Assembly (NCBI GenBank): GCA_902609535.1
Contig: CACLSF010000008.1
Location: 1-34,975 of the forward strand
Reading direction: 5' to 3'
Length of the DNA: 34,975 nucleotides
DNA from: an uncultured Pelagibacteraceae bacterium
Lineage (GTDB): Bacteria > Pseudomonadota > Alphaproteobacteria > Pelagibacterales > Pelagibacteraceae
Below, one piece after another: positions 7,151 to 15,318 of the stretch. Position numbers and translations under genes: made by a program. Numbering within the stretch: the first letter of the stretch is position 1; each line of letters starts with the position of its first letter. The notes below the pieces were generated by a model that searched no databases, had not been told where the DNA came from, and saw nothing but the letters and a program-made list of their open reading frames with translations.

Positions 7151-8539
7151 ATGGGTAAAAATAAAAACAATCAGCCAATTTGGAATACTAGAATTAAAAA
7201 GGAAAAAACAAACCTTTTTAAAAAGGTTGGTGGATCAATAGAAATCGATAAAAGATTATTCAGAGAAGATATTGAAGCTTCAATTGTACATGTTGAGATG
7301 TTATTTAGACAAAAAATTATAAATTTTAAAATTAAAAATAAAATAGTATGGGGTTTGAATAGAATTAAAAACGAAATTATAAAAAAGAAATTTATTTTTG
7401 ATGATAAACTTGAGGATATTCATATGAATATAGAAAACAGACTCTTCGAGTTAATTGGAGAAGATGCTGGATATATTCATACTGCAAGATCAAGAAATGA
7501 CCAAGTAGTCACAGATTTTAAAATTTGGTTAAGAAAAGCTAACAGAGAAATTGTAAAAAATATTGACGTAACAATTAAAAATATTTTAAAAAAAGCAGAA
7601 AAAAATGTTGAGACAATTATGCCTGGTTTCACTCACCTAAAAAATGCTCAACCAGTTTCTTTTGCTCATTACTTAATGGCCTACTTAGAAATGTTTAACA
7701 GAGATAAAAACAGATTTAAAAATAATTTAGAAGGTCTTAATGAAAATCCTCTTGGTGTAGCTGCATTAACAGGTACTTCTTTTAAAATTGACAGATTTTA
7801 TACTTCAAAAAAATTAGGTTTTCAAAGACCAACTAAAAACTCAATTGACACAGTCTCTGATAGAGATTTTGTTATTGATTTTCTTTATTCTTGTTCTGCA
7901 TGTGCTGTTCATATTTCTAGAATTGCAGAGGAATTTATAATCTGGAATTCAGATGCTTTTAAACTTATTAATTTAAACGATAAGATTGTAACAGGATCAT
8001 CTATTATGCCTCAGAAAAAAAATCCTGATCCTCTAGAATATTTAAGAGGCAAAACAGGCTTTATGTTTGGAAATCTTTTTTCTATGCTTACAACATTGAA
8101 AGGTTTGCCTCTGTCTTATTTTAAAGATTTGCAAGATGATAAAGAAATTGTTTTTAAGTCATTTGATCAATTAAAAAATTCTTTGATTATATTAAACGAT
8201 GTTCTTAAAAATTTTTCGCCAGACAAAAAAAGAATGATTGAACTTGCTGAAAGTGGCTTCATTACAGCTACTGATTTAGCAGATTATATGGTCAGAGAAT
8301 TAAATTATCCATTTAGAAAGGCCTATTTACAAACAGCTAAAATTATAAATCTTGCTGAAAAAAATAAAAAAAAATTGTCAGAACTTACAATACAAGAGAT
8401 AAATAAAATTGAAAAAGGTTTAACATCTGATGTTCTAAAAGTATTTGAATTAAAAAAATCTGTTAATTCGAAAGTTTCTTACGGAGGAACTTCTTTCGAC
8501 AACATTAAGAAGATGATAATAAGTTATAAAAAGAGATAA
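7151..8539 (+). CDS. argH: Argininosuccinate lyase
   Basis: A 462-residue cytosolic enzyme of the fumarase/aspartase superfamily; it cleaves argininosuccinate to arginine and fumarate, the last step of arginine synthesis. The superfamily signature GSSIMPQKKNP spans residues 282-292, and HTARSRNDQV and GFTHLKNAQPVSFAHY mark other substrate-binding segments. Length is normal. Two nt downstream comes a tiny lipoprotein gene and then lysA, an order common in proteobacteria. The start MGKNKN lies 23 nt from the divergent tlpA-like gene. Confidence 0.96.
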   Translation: MGKNKNNQPIWNTRIKKEKTNLFKKVGGSIEIDKRLFREDIEASIVHVEMLFRQKIINFKIKNKIVWGLNRIKNEIIKKKFIFDDKLEDIHMNIENRLFELIGEDAGYIHTARSRNDQVVTDFKIWLRKANREIVKNIDVTIKNILKKAEKNVETIMPGFTHLKNAQPVSFAHYLMAYLEMFNRDKNRFKNNLEGLNENPLGVAALTGTSFKIDRFYTSKKLGFQRPTKNSIDTVSDRDFVIDFLYSCSACAVHISRIAEEFIIWNSDAFKLINLNDKIVTGSSIMPQKKNPDPLEYLRGKTGFMFGNLFSMLTTLKGLPLSYFKDLQDDKEIVFKSFDQLKNSLIILNDVLKNFSPDKKRMIELAESGFITATDLADYMVRELNYPFRKAYLQTAKIINLAEKNKKKLSELTIQEINKIEKGLTSDVLKVFELKKSVNSKVSYGGTSFDNIKKMIISYKKR

Positions 8540-8541
8540 CT

Positions 8542-8676
8542 ATGATTAAAAAAGTAATTCTAATTACTATGTGTATAATTTTATTAACTTCTTGTGGAAG
8601 AAAAAATGAACCGAAATATGAGGCTTCATTAAATAACAATGTTACGGGTTATAATAATATAAATAACGTATTTTAA
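8542..8676 (+). CDS. lptM: Small LptM-like lipoprotein (44 residues)
   Basis: A 44-residue precursor with a short basic start (MIKK), a hydrophobic stretch and the lipobox LTSC at residues 15-18, so the mature protein starts at Cys18 with CGRKNEPKYEAS. The C-G-x-K-x-x-P-x-Y pattern is that of the LptM/YifL family, which in E. coli binds the LptD-LptE lipopolysaccharide translocon and aids its oxidative maturation. Position supports this: the gene lies 2 nt after argH and 14 nt before lysA, where many proteobacteria carry such a lipoprotein. The tail is Asn-rich. The family assignment is moderate because the protein is so short. Confidence 0.75.
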   Translation: MIKKVILITMCIILLTSCGRKNEPKYEASLNNNVTGYNNINNVF

Positions 8677-8690
8677 ACGCCAAAAAAAAG

Positions 8691-9905
8691 ATGAAATATA
8701 TCAATAATATTTTTACAGTTGAAAAATCTAAACTCACAAAGGTAATTAACAAATTTGAAACACCAATTTTTTGCTACTCTGAGAAAAAAATAAATGACAA
8801 TATAAATAATCTTAAAAATAGTTTTAGATCATTTTCTCCAATTATATGTTTTTCAACAAAGTCAAACAGTAATTTAGAAATACTTAAATTGATAAAACGA
8901 AATGGATTGGGAGCCGATGTTGTCTCTAAAGGTGAATTAATGATTGCTCTTAAAGCTGGAATTAAACCAAAAAAAATTGTTTTTTCTGGAGTAGGTAAAA
9001 CTAGGTCAGAATTAACATATGCAATAGATAAAAATATTTTGTTGATTAATACTGAGTCGAAAAGCGAAATATTAGAAATTGAAAATATAGCAAAATCGAA
9101 AAATAAAAAAGCAGATATAGGAATTAGATTAAATCCAAATACAGATGCGAAAACGCTTAAACAAATTTCGACTGGTAAAAAAGAAAATAAATTTGGTATT
9201 AATGAAAAAACATTAATTGAGGTTTTAAAATATATTAAAGGTTCAAAATTTTTAAATTTAAAATGTTTAAGTGTTCATATTGGAAGTCAAATTCTAGATC
9301 ATAGACCCTACCAAAAAATGATTAACGTATTAGATAAATTAATAAGAAAAATAGACTTTAATTTTGAATACATAGATCTTGGTGGTGGAATGGGTATTGA
9401 TTATAACAAGAACAATAAAAAATTTAATTATAAAAAATATAATCAAATAATAAAAAAATTTTTGAAAAAACATAAAACAAAAATTATATTTGAACCTGGT
9501 AGATCCATTATAGGTGATACTGCCATATTAATTTCTAAAATTATCTATATAAAAGAAAATCCTAAAAAAGATTTTATCATTGTAGATGCCGCAATGAATG
9601 ATTTTATGAGACCTGCATTGTATGGTGCAAAGCATAAAATTATTCCATTAAAAAGAACTAATAAAATTATTAAAAAAAGCTATGATTTTGTTGGCCCAAT
9701 TTGTGAAACTACAGATAAATTCTTGACGACAAATAAATTTCAAAAATTAAATGAGAAAGATTATATTATTATTTGTGATGTAGGAGCATATGGTTCATCA
9801 TTATCTTCAAATTATAATATTAGACCTAAACCTGCTGAAATATTAATTAAAGGGTCAAAAATAAATATAATTAAAAAAAGACAAAAACTAAAAGATATAA
9901 TTTAG
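8691..9905 (+). CDS. lysA: Diaminopimelate decarboxylase
   Basis: A 404-residue PLP-dependent fold-III enzyme that decarboxylates meso-diaminopimelate to lysine. The PLP lysine is Lys57 in CFSTKSNSNL (YAVKAN position in relatives). Other motifs are the phosphate-binding DLGGGMGIDY, EPGRSIIG, and the substrate-binding cysteine-glutamate in GPICETTDKF, which distinguishes LysA from ornithine decarboxylases. It lies in the argH-lptM-lysA-plsC run and is probably cotranscribed. Confidence 0.95.
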   Translation: MKYINNIFTVEKSKLTKVINKFETPIFCYSEKKINDNINNLKNSFRSFSPIICFSTKSNSNLEILKLIKRNGLGADVVSKGELMIALKAGIKPKKIVFSGVGKTRSELTYAIDKNILLINTESKSEILEIENIAKSKNKKADIGIRLNPNTDAKTLKQISTGKKENKFGINEKTLIEVLKYIKGSKFLNLKCLSVHIGSQILDHRPYQKMINVLDKLIRKIDFNFEYIDLGGGMGIDYNKNNKKFNYKKYNQIIKKFLKKHKTKIIFEPGRSIIGDTAILISKIIYIKENPKKDFIIVDAAMNDFMRPALYGAKHKIIPLKRTNKIIKKSYDFVGPICETTDKFLTTNKFQKLNEKDYIIICDVGAYGSSLSSNYNIRPKPAEILIKGSKINIIKKRQKLKDII

Positions 9906-9918
9906 TTTTTTTACAAAG

Positions 9919-10620
9919 ATGATAAGAAAACTGCTATTTTTATTTTTTTTCTTTCTAGGCATATCTATAATTTCAATATTATTCCTTCCATCGCTTATAA
10001 TGCCTACTAAAATAGTTTTGTTTGGTGGAAAAATGATGGGAAAATGGGCTGCACTATGCCTTCAAATTTTTTTACAAACAAAAATTATTGTGAAAGGGAA
10101 AGATAATATAATTAAAAACGAAAAATTTTTTATTGCTTGCTCTCATCAATCGATGTTTGAGACTTTTTATTTACAAACAATTTTCAATTCACCAATATTT
10201 ATTTTAAAGCATGAGTTAATCAAAATACCTATTTTTGGTTGGTATTTAAAAAAAATAGGCTCAGTTTCAATTAATAGAAATAAAATTAGTAAGGATAATT
10301 TAGGTCTAATTGATAAAATAAAGAATTCTGTAAAAATTTCTGAAAGACCTTTAATTATATTTCCACAAGGAACAAGAGTTTTACCAGGTGAAAAGGTCCC
10401 TTTCAAAAAAGGGGTTGGAAGAATTTACGATGAATTAAAAATAAATTGCCAACCTGTGGCCATAAATTCTGGAAATGTTTGGCCAAAAAATGGTAGCCTA
10501 ATCATGAATAAAACAATAACGATATCAATTCTTACAGGTATAAAACCCGGAATGAGATCAGCAGAATTTACAAGTTACATAGAAGATAGAATCTATAATG
10601 AATTGAATTCTATGAATTAA
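9919..10620 (+). CDS. plsC: 1-acyl-glycerol-3-phosphate acyltransferase
   Basis: 233 residues. An N-terminal membrane helix (about 5-28) is followed by an LPLAT acyltransferase domain. Catalytic block I is HQSMFE (His76 to Glu81), an HX4E variant of the usual HX4D; block III is FPQGTR (148-153). PlsC acylates lysophosphatidic acid to phosphatidic acid at the inner membrane. The HX4E form also occurs in other acyltransferase subgroups, so the acyl acceptor is not certain. Its stop overlaps the stop of convergent dnaN by about 3 nt. Confidence 0.85.
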   Translation: MIRKLLFLFFFFLGISIISILFLPSLIMPTKIVLFGGKMMGKWAALCLQIFLQTKIIVKGKDNIIKNEKFFIACSHQSMFETFYLQTIFNSPIFILKHELIKIPIFGWYLKKIGSVSINRNKISKDNLGLIDKIKNSVKISERPLIIFPQGTRVLPGEKVPFKKGVGRIYDELKINCQPVAINSGNVWPKNGSLIMNKTITISILTGIKPGMRSAEFTSYIEDRIYNELNSMN

Positions 10621-11729
10621 CCCTTCATGGGCATTACAACATAAATACTATCATAATCAGCTGGATCTCTTATTAACGCTGGCGAGCCTGTATCCTTTAG
10701 ATAAATCTCTATATGATCTCCATCCAGTTGAGAAGCAACATCAATTAAATATCTAGAATTAAAGCTTATATCAAGCTCATGATCAAACTTAACACTTAAA
10801 CTTTCTTTACCATCACCACTATTTGTATTGTTAACTGAAAGATCAAGATTATCTTTTGATAGATTAAATTTTACACCATCTTTTTTATCTAAAGAAACTG
10901 AAGCAACTCTATCTACCGAATTCAAAAATGATTTTAAATCTACTTCTAATTTTTTTTGGTTTTCTTTTGGTATTACCTGTACGTAATTTGGAAATTTTCC
11001 ATCAATAAGCTTGGATATCAATATACTATTATTAATTTGAAATTTAATTTTTGATTTTATATTTGATATTTTAACTTCGCCCTCATAGTCCTCTAGTAAT
11101 GAGCAAAGTTGAAAAATAGTCTTTTTTGGTAAAATTATCTGATCAAATTGAACTTTATTTTGTAATCTAATCTTAGAAATAGACATTCTATGACTGTCAG
11201 TAGCTGCAGCTGTTAAGAAATTTTTATCTTCAACTTCTGTCTGATGTAAAAAAATTCCACTTAAATAATGTCTTGTTTCATCGTTAGATACTGAAAATTT
11301 ACATTTATTTAAAAGTTTTAGTAGCTCTTTTGATTTAATCGAAAACTCATTTTCATTAAAATTTTCATCTGTTAATGGAAATTCTGAAGCACTTATACAA
11401 TTTAAATTGAAAACAGATTTATCAGACTCTAAGTGCAATTTATTTTCACTAGGATTAGAAAAGTTAATTTTACTCCCAGATGAAAACTTTCTAACGATAT
11501 CATACATTATTGATGAAGATGAAGTAGTTTTACCCTCTTCTATTATTTCGACATTTGGAATTTGATGAATAAAAATCAAATCAAGATCGGTAGCTGTAAT
11601 TGTTAGCTTTCCATTACTTACGTCCAATAATACATTTGAAAGTATCGGTAATGTACTTCTTTTTTCAATTACACCTTGACAATAATTTAAAGATTTTTGA
11701 AGATCTTGTTGATTTAAGCTAAACTTCAT
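10617..11729 (-). CDS. dnaN: DNA polymerase III beta subunit (sliding clamp)
   Basis: A 370-residue protein of the normal clamp length, with three clamp domains. It starts MKFSLNQQDLQKSLNYCQGVIEKRSTLPILSNVLL and ends with the clamp signature YVVMPMKG. The dimeric ring tethers polymerase III and many repair factors to DNA. Its start overlaps the end of dnaA by 11 nt, so the two are translationally coupled, and its end meets plsC head-on. Confidence 0.97.
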   Translation of the reverse strand: MKFSLNQQDLQKSLNYCQGVIEKRSTLPILSNVLLDVSNGKLTITATDLDLIFIHQIPNVEIIEEGKTTSSSSIMYDIVRKFSSGSKINFSNPSENKLHLESDKSVFNLNCISASEFPLTDENFNENEFSIKSKELLKLLNKCKFSVSNDETRHYLSGIFLHQTEVEDKNFLTAAATDSHRMSISKIRLQNKVQFDQIILPKKTIFQLCSLLEDYEGEVKISNIKSKIKFQINNSILISKLIDGKFPNYVQVIPKENQKKLEVDLKSFLNSVDRVASVSLDKKDGVKFNLSKDNLDLSVNNTNSGDGKESLSVKFDHELDISFNSRYLIDVASQLDGDHIEIYLKDTGSPALIRDPADYDSIYVVMPMKG

Positions 11730-13134
11730 TTTCTTTATTATACAAAATCTTATTTTTTAAACTATCAATATTGATATTTAATTCGCTATCCTCTTTCCTT
11801 AATCTCTCTATGGTTTTAACGGAGTGAATTACGGTTGTATGATCTCTATTGGAAAAGGATCTACCTATTTCAGGTAAAGATTTGGATGTTAACATTTTAG
11901 CGAGATAAATTGCAGTTTGCCTAGGTCTAACAAGATATCTTGATCTTCTTGGAGAAAGCATTTCATTTTTGCTAATTTTATAAAATTTACAGACTATTGT
12001 TTGGATTGTATCAATATCTACCTTATTTTCAGTGAGGTTAAGTAAATCTTTTAAAACAATTTTAACTTCTGATAAGCTTGGGACTTTATTATAAATCCTA
12101 GTAAAAGACACAATCCTATTTAGTGCACCAACTAATTCTCTAATACTGGTTTTAATTTCTGTACTAATAAATTTTTGTATTTCCTCAGAAATAATAACTT
12201 GATTTGAGTATGATAATTTTAACTCTTCGGTTTTAGATTTAATAATTTTATATCTAAGCTCATAGTCAGGATTTTGAATATCAACAACTAAGCCTCCAGA
12301 AAATCTAGATTTTATTCTTTCTTGAATTCTTGACAATTTATTAGGTGGTCGATCTGCAGAGATTATTATCTGTGAATTTTTATCTAATAAAGCATTAAAT
12401 GTATGAAAGAATTCTTCTTGCATTGCTTCTTTGCCATTCATAAACTGAATATCATCAATTAGTAAAATATCTGTATTTCTAAAATACTCTTTAAACTTAA
12501 CCATCTCATTTGATTTTATGGACTTAACAAATTGGTACATGAATCTTTCTGCAGATATAAACATTACTTTATTCTTTTCTTTCAATTCTAAACCAATTGC
12601 ATTTAATAAATGAGTTTTTCCCATTCCTACTCCACCATATAAGTATAACGGATTATAATGCGCTATATCTTTTGAAACTTTTTTTGATGCTTCAAATGCT
12701 AGTTTATTACTTCCTCCAGTTATAAAATTTTCAAAATTTTTATTTGGATCAATTCTGTTATATTGAAGGTAAGAGTCTTTTATAAATGAAACATTATCAT
12801 TATTAGTTTCAATAGAATTTTGAGATGATACATTTGACTCTTTTATTTCGATATTTTTGTTATCTTTTATAGTGAATTCAATCCTAACTAAGTCTTTTTT
12901 GTATTCTTTTATTATCTGTAATATTTGGTCTAAATATCTTGATACTATCCAGTCTCTAATAAATCTCGTTGAAACTGAAAATAAAATATAATTATGGAAT
13001 TCTTCAACTAACTCAATTTTTTTTATCCAGCTCTCAAAAATCTCGTTACCAAATTTTTCGCGCATTTCATTTTTGACATTTTGCCAATCAATCTTCTTTT
13101 CGAGTGCTTTATTGTTTTGTAAATTATTTTTCAT
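11719..13134 (-). CDS. dnaA: Chromosomal replication initiator DnaA
   Basis: A 471-residue AAA+ initiator. The N-terminal domain I (WQNVKNEMREKFGNEIFESWIKKI) is followed by a variable linker, then the AAA+ domain with Walker A GGVGMGKT (167-174), Walker B LLIDDIQ (224-230) and the arginine-containing RIKSRFSGGLVVDI. The C-terminal DnaA-box-binding helix-turn-helix shows SKSLPEIGRSFSNRDHTTVIHS. The usual ARRDP segment is SPRRSRYLVRPRQ here. It is followed by dnaN; the 268-nt region before it holds tandem repeats and possible regulatory sites. Confidence 0.97.
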   Translation of the reverse strand: MKNNLQNNKALEKKIDWQNVKNEMREKFGNEIFESWIKKIELVEEFHNYILFSVSTRFIRDWIVSRYLDQILQIIKEYKKDLVRIEFTIKDNKNIEIKESNVSSQNSIETNNDNVSFIKDSYLQYNRIDPNKNFENFITGGSNKLAFEASKKVSKDIAHYNPLYLYGGVGMGKTHLLNAIGLELKEKNKVMFISAERFMYQFVKSIKSNEMVKFKEYFRNTDILLIDDIQFMNGKEAMQEEFFHTFNALLDKNSQIIISADRPPNKLSRIQERIKSRFSGGLVVDIQNPDYELRYKIIKSKTEELKLSYSNQVIISEEIQKFISTEIKTSIRELVGALNRIVSFTRIYNKVPSLSEVKIVLKDLLNLTENKVDIDTIQTIVCKFYKISKNEMLSPRRSRYLVRPRQTAIYLAKMLTSKSLPEIGRSFSNRDHTTVIHSVKTIERLRKEDSELNINIDSLKNKILYNKENEV

Positions 13135-13178
13135 GAGGGAATTCCACTTAAGACTTATAAAAATTTAATGCAATAAGT

Positions 13179-13187
13179 TTATTCATA
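13179..13187 (+). promoter_or_regulatory. Possible DnaA box (8 of 9)
   Basis: TTATTCATA differs at one base from the consensus TTATNCACA, 45-53 nt before the dnaA start. In such AT-rich DNA a single near-match is weak evidence; it would fit autoregulation of dnaA. Confidence 0.3.
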
Positions 13188-13203
13188 AAAACAAAAATAA
13201 ATA

Positions 13204-13235
13204 AAATTTATGATTGAATAAATTTGTGATTGAAT
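13204..13235. repeat. Tandem 16-bp repeat upstream of dnaA
   Basis: Two adjacent copies, AAATTTATGATTGAAT then AAATTTGTGATTGAAT, differ at one base. They lie 70-101 nt before the dnaA start codon in the 268-nt spacer between dnaA and the end of rpsT. This suggests paired protein-binding sites (DnaA or another cell-cycle regulator). Elsewhere in the spacer I see a 10-bp palindrome TTGTATACAA (13368-13377) and a small GC-richer patch (13258-13271). No convincing promoter or full origin could be identified. Confidence 0.6.
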
Positions 13236-13402
13236 TTTTTAAAAACTTTTTTTTCAACCTAGTCGGGTACGAGATTTTAAATTTAAAATTTTACTAAATC
13301 TATATCTAGTGATTTTTGAAATTAAACTTTCAGATGTAGTAAATTATTAATAAATTGTACGCTTAAGTTGTATACAAAAAAAAATTTACTTATTAGAGGT
13401 TG

Positions 13403-13663
13403 TTACAAAGAATTAATTTTTTTTGTAATTCTCGATACGTTTCTTGAGGCGTTTTGTCTTTTAATGATTCCTGTTTTTGCAATTGACATTAACTCAGAAT
13501 TTAGCTTGGGCAGAAATGCTAGAGCTTCTTTTTTATCTTTTTTTTCAATTATTGAGTTCATTTTCTTTAACGCACTTCTAAAACGACTCTTTCTAGACCT
13601 ATTAACGGCTGTTTGTCTTTTAATTTTTCTAGTTCGTTTAATTGCTGATTTCGTATTTGCCAT
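13403..13663 (-). CDS. rpsT: 30S ribosomal protein S20
   Basis: 86 residues, starting MANTKSAIKRTRKIKRQTAVNRSRKSRFRSALKKM, a clear S20. It is strongly basic and helical and binds 16S rRNA early in 30S assembly. The length is normal. It has its own promoter only 9 nt before the ATG and no Shine-Dalgarno, so the message may be almost leaderless. It lies between mutM and dnaA, as in many alphaproteobacteria. Confidence 0.96.
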   Translation of the reverse strand: MANTKSAIKRTRKIKRQTAVNRSRKSRFRSALKKMNSIIEKKDKKEALAFLPKLNSELMSIAKTGIIKRQNASRNVSRITKKINSL

Positions 13664-13672
13664 AAGCGAGTG

Positions 13673-13701
13673 TGTATATCTTCAGATAATGATTGGGTCA
13701 A
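13673..13701 (-). promoter_or_regulatory. rpsT: Sigma-70-type promoter of rpsT
   Basis: Minus strand: TTGACC (13696-13701), 17-nt spacer, TATACA (13673-13678). Each box matches consensus at 5 of 6 positions. Only 9 nt separate the -10 box from the rpsT ATG, placing the likely transcription start 2-3 nt before the start codon. Confidence 0.6.
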
Positions 13702-13713
13702 TACAATAATTGC

Positions 13714-14580
13714 TTATTTTTGACATAAATTACAAAAAAAACTAGACCTATTTGAAATAAATTTTTTATGTATTGTTCCTTTACAATTATATTTTAAACA
13801 TTTTTTATTTTCTCTTTGGTAAACGTTAAAATTTTTTTGAAAAGAACCTTGGTCTCCACTTGTATTAAAAAAGTCTCTGATACTTGATCCTCCTTTTTCA
13901 ATTGCTTTTCTTAAAACTACTTTTGAAAAATGAGAGATTTTTTGACAGTCACTTAAACTAAGTAAGCTTACCTCCTTAGACGGTAAAATCTTACATAAAA
14001 ACAATATTTCACTTGCATAAATGTTACCAATTCCTGAAACAAAATTTTGATCAATTAAAAAATTCTTAATATTTTTTTTTTTATTTTTAAAATAATTGAA
14101 AATATAATCCTTATCAAATAAAGGATCAAAAGGTTCTGGTCCATACTTTTTAAAATTATTATTTATTTGTTCATCGTTTTTAAAATAGGAAAAATAGCCA
14201 AATCTTCTAGGATCATTATAAATTAGTTTAAAGTTATCAATTTTGATTTCTACATGGTTATGCTTTTTGGGTAACAAAGGAGAATGATAAAAACTGGTAT
14301 TTGTTATGGAATTTTTTTTACTAGATTTACTAATTAAATGAATAGTTCCCGACATCCCAAGATGTATCATTAAATTAGAGCTATCCTCAAATTTGAGTAT
14401 TAAATGTTTTGAAAACCTATCTACTTTAATAATTTTTTTTTTTATTATATTTTTTTCAAAATTTTTTGGGATCTTAAACCTTAAATTTCTATTTTTTATT
14501 AATATGTCTCTAATAATCTTTCCTGTAATACTCTTATTCAAAGATTGTTTGACAATTTCTACTTCTGGTAATTCAGGCAT
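13714..14580 (-). CDS. mutM: Formamidopyrimidine-DNA glycosylase
   Basis: A 288-residue base-excision repair enzyme that removes 8-oxoguanine and cleaves the strand. The N-terminus MPELPEVEIV gives the catalytic proline and glutamate after Met removal. HLGMSGTIHL, the H2TH segment GIGNIYASEILF and GSSIRDFFN follow. The C-terminal zinc finger has cysteines in CLKYNC and CNLC within the last 30 residues. All key features are present. It diverges from ubiE across a 33-nt gap. Confidence 0.96.
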   Translation of the reverse strand: MPELPEVEIVKQSLNKSITGKIIRDILIKNRNLRFKIPKNFEKNIIKKKIIKVDRFSKHLILKFEDSSNLMIHLGMSGTIHLISKSSKKNSITNTSFYHSPLLPKKHNHVEIKIDNFKLIYNDPRRFGYFSYFKNDEQINNNFKKYGPEPFDPLFDKDYIFNYFKNKKKNIKNFLIDQNFVSGIGNIYASEILFLCKILPSKEVSLLSLSDCQKISHFSKVVLRKAIEKGGSSIRDFFNTSGDQGSFQKNFNVYQRENKKCLKYNCKGTIHKKFISNRSSFFCNLCQK

Positions 14581-14613
14581 TTCATACTATATTAGGGTTT
14601 TAATATAATTTAT

Positions 14614-15318
14614 ATGCAACAAAATCTTCAAAATAAAGCAGGACTTGTCGAAGGAGTATTTAATAAAGTCTATGATAAATATGATTTGATGAACGATTTT
14701 ATGTCATTTGGAATTCATAGACTTTGGAAAAAAAACCTTATGAATTGGATGAGTCCAACAAAAGGCAGGAAGTATTTAGATGTTGCTTGTGGAACTGGTG
14801 ATTTAGGAAAATTATTTTTAGATTATACTGATAAGAATGGAGAAATTACCTCTTCAGACTCTAACAACAAAATGATTGAAAAAGGCAAAAAAAGACTAAG
14901 TAGGTATAAAAATATAAAATGGGTTGTTGCAGAGGCAGAAAAACTGCCATTCGAAAATGACACTTTTGATTTTTATACAATTAGTTTTGGTTTAAGAAAT
15001 ACAAAAAATTTAGGTAAATCTTTATCAGAAGCCTATAGAGTTCTTAAACCTGGTGGAAGATATATGTGTTTAGAGTTTTCAAAAATTCAAAATTCTAATT
15101 TAGATTTTTTATACAAAAATTACTCGAAATTAATTCCTCACATAGGAAAAGCAGTTGTTGGTGATAAAGACCCTTATGAATATTTGACTAAAAGTATAGA
15201 AGAATTTGTTAATCAGGAAGAATTGATAGATTTAATGAAAGGAAATAATTTTAAAAATTGTTCATATAGAAATTTATCTGGCGGGATAGTAGCTATTCAT
15301 TCTGGTTGGAAAATATAA
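14614..15318 (+). CDS. ubiE: Ubiquinone C-methyltransferase UbiE
   Basis: A 234-residue SAM-dependent class I methyltransferase (UbiE/COQ5) that C-methylates the quinone ring. The family block YDLMNDFMSFGIHRLWKK (23-40) is followed by SAM motif I DVACGTGD (56-63), then RVLKPGGRYMCLEFSK and a C-terminal LSGGIVAIHSGWK. Length is typical. Its TAA shares a base with the ubiB start (TAATG), so the two are coupled. Confidence 0.96.
   Translation: MQQNLQNKAGLVEGVFNKVYDKYDLMNDFMSFGIHRLWKKNLMNWMSPTKGRKYLDVACGTGDLGKLFLDYTDKNGEITSSDSNNKMIEKGKKRLSRYKNIKWVVAEAEKLPFENDTFDFYTISFGLRNTKNLGKSLSEAYRVLKPGGRYMCLEFSKIQNSNLDFLYKNYSKLIPHIGKAVVGDKDPYEYLTKSIEEFVNQEELIDLMKGNNFKNCSYRNLSGGIVAIHSGWKI

Noticed and set aside
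13403-13709. Plus-strand frame of 113 codons over rpsT
   Set aside because: It is antisense to the clear S20 gene.
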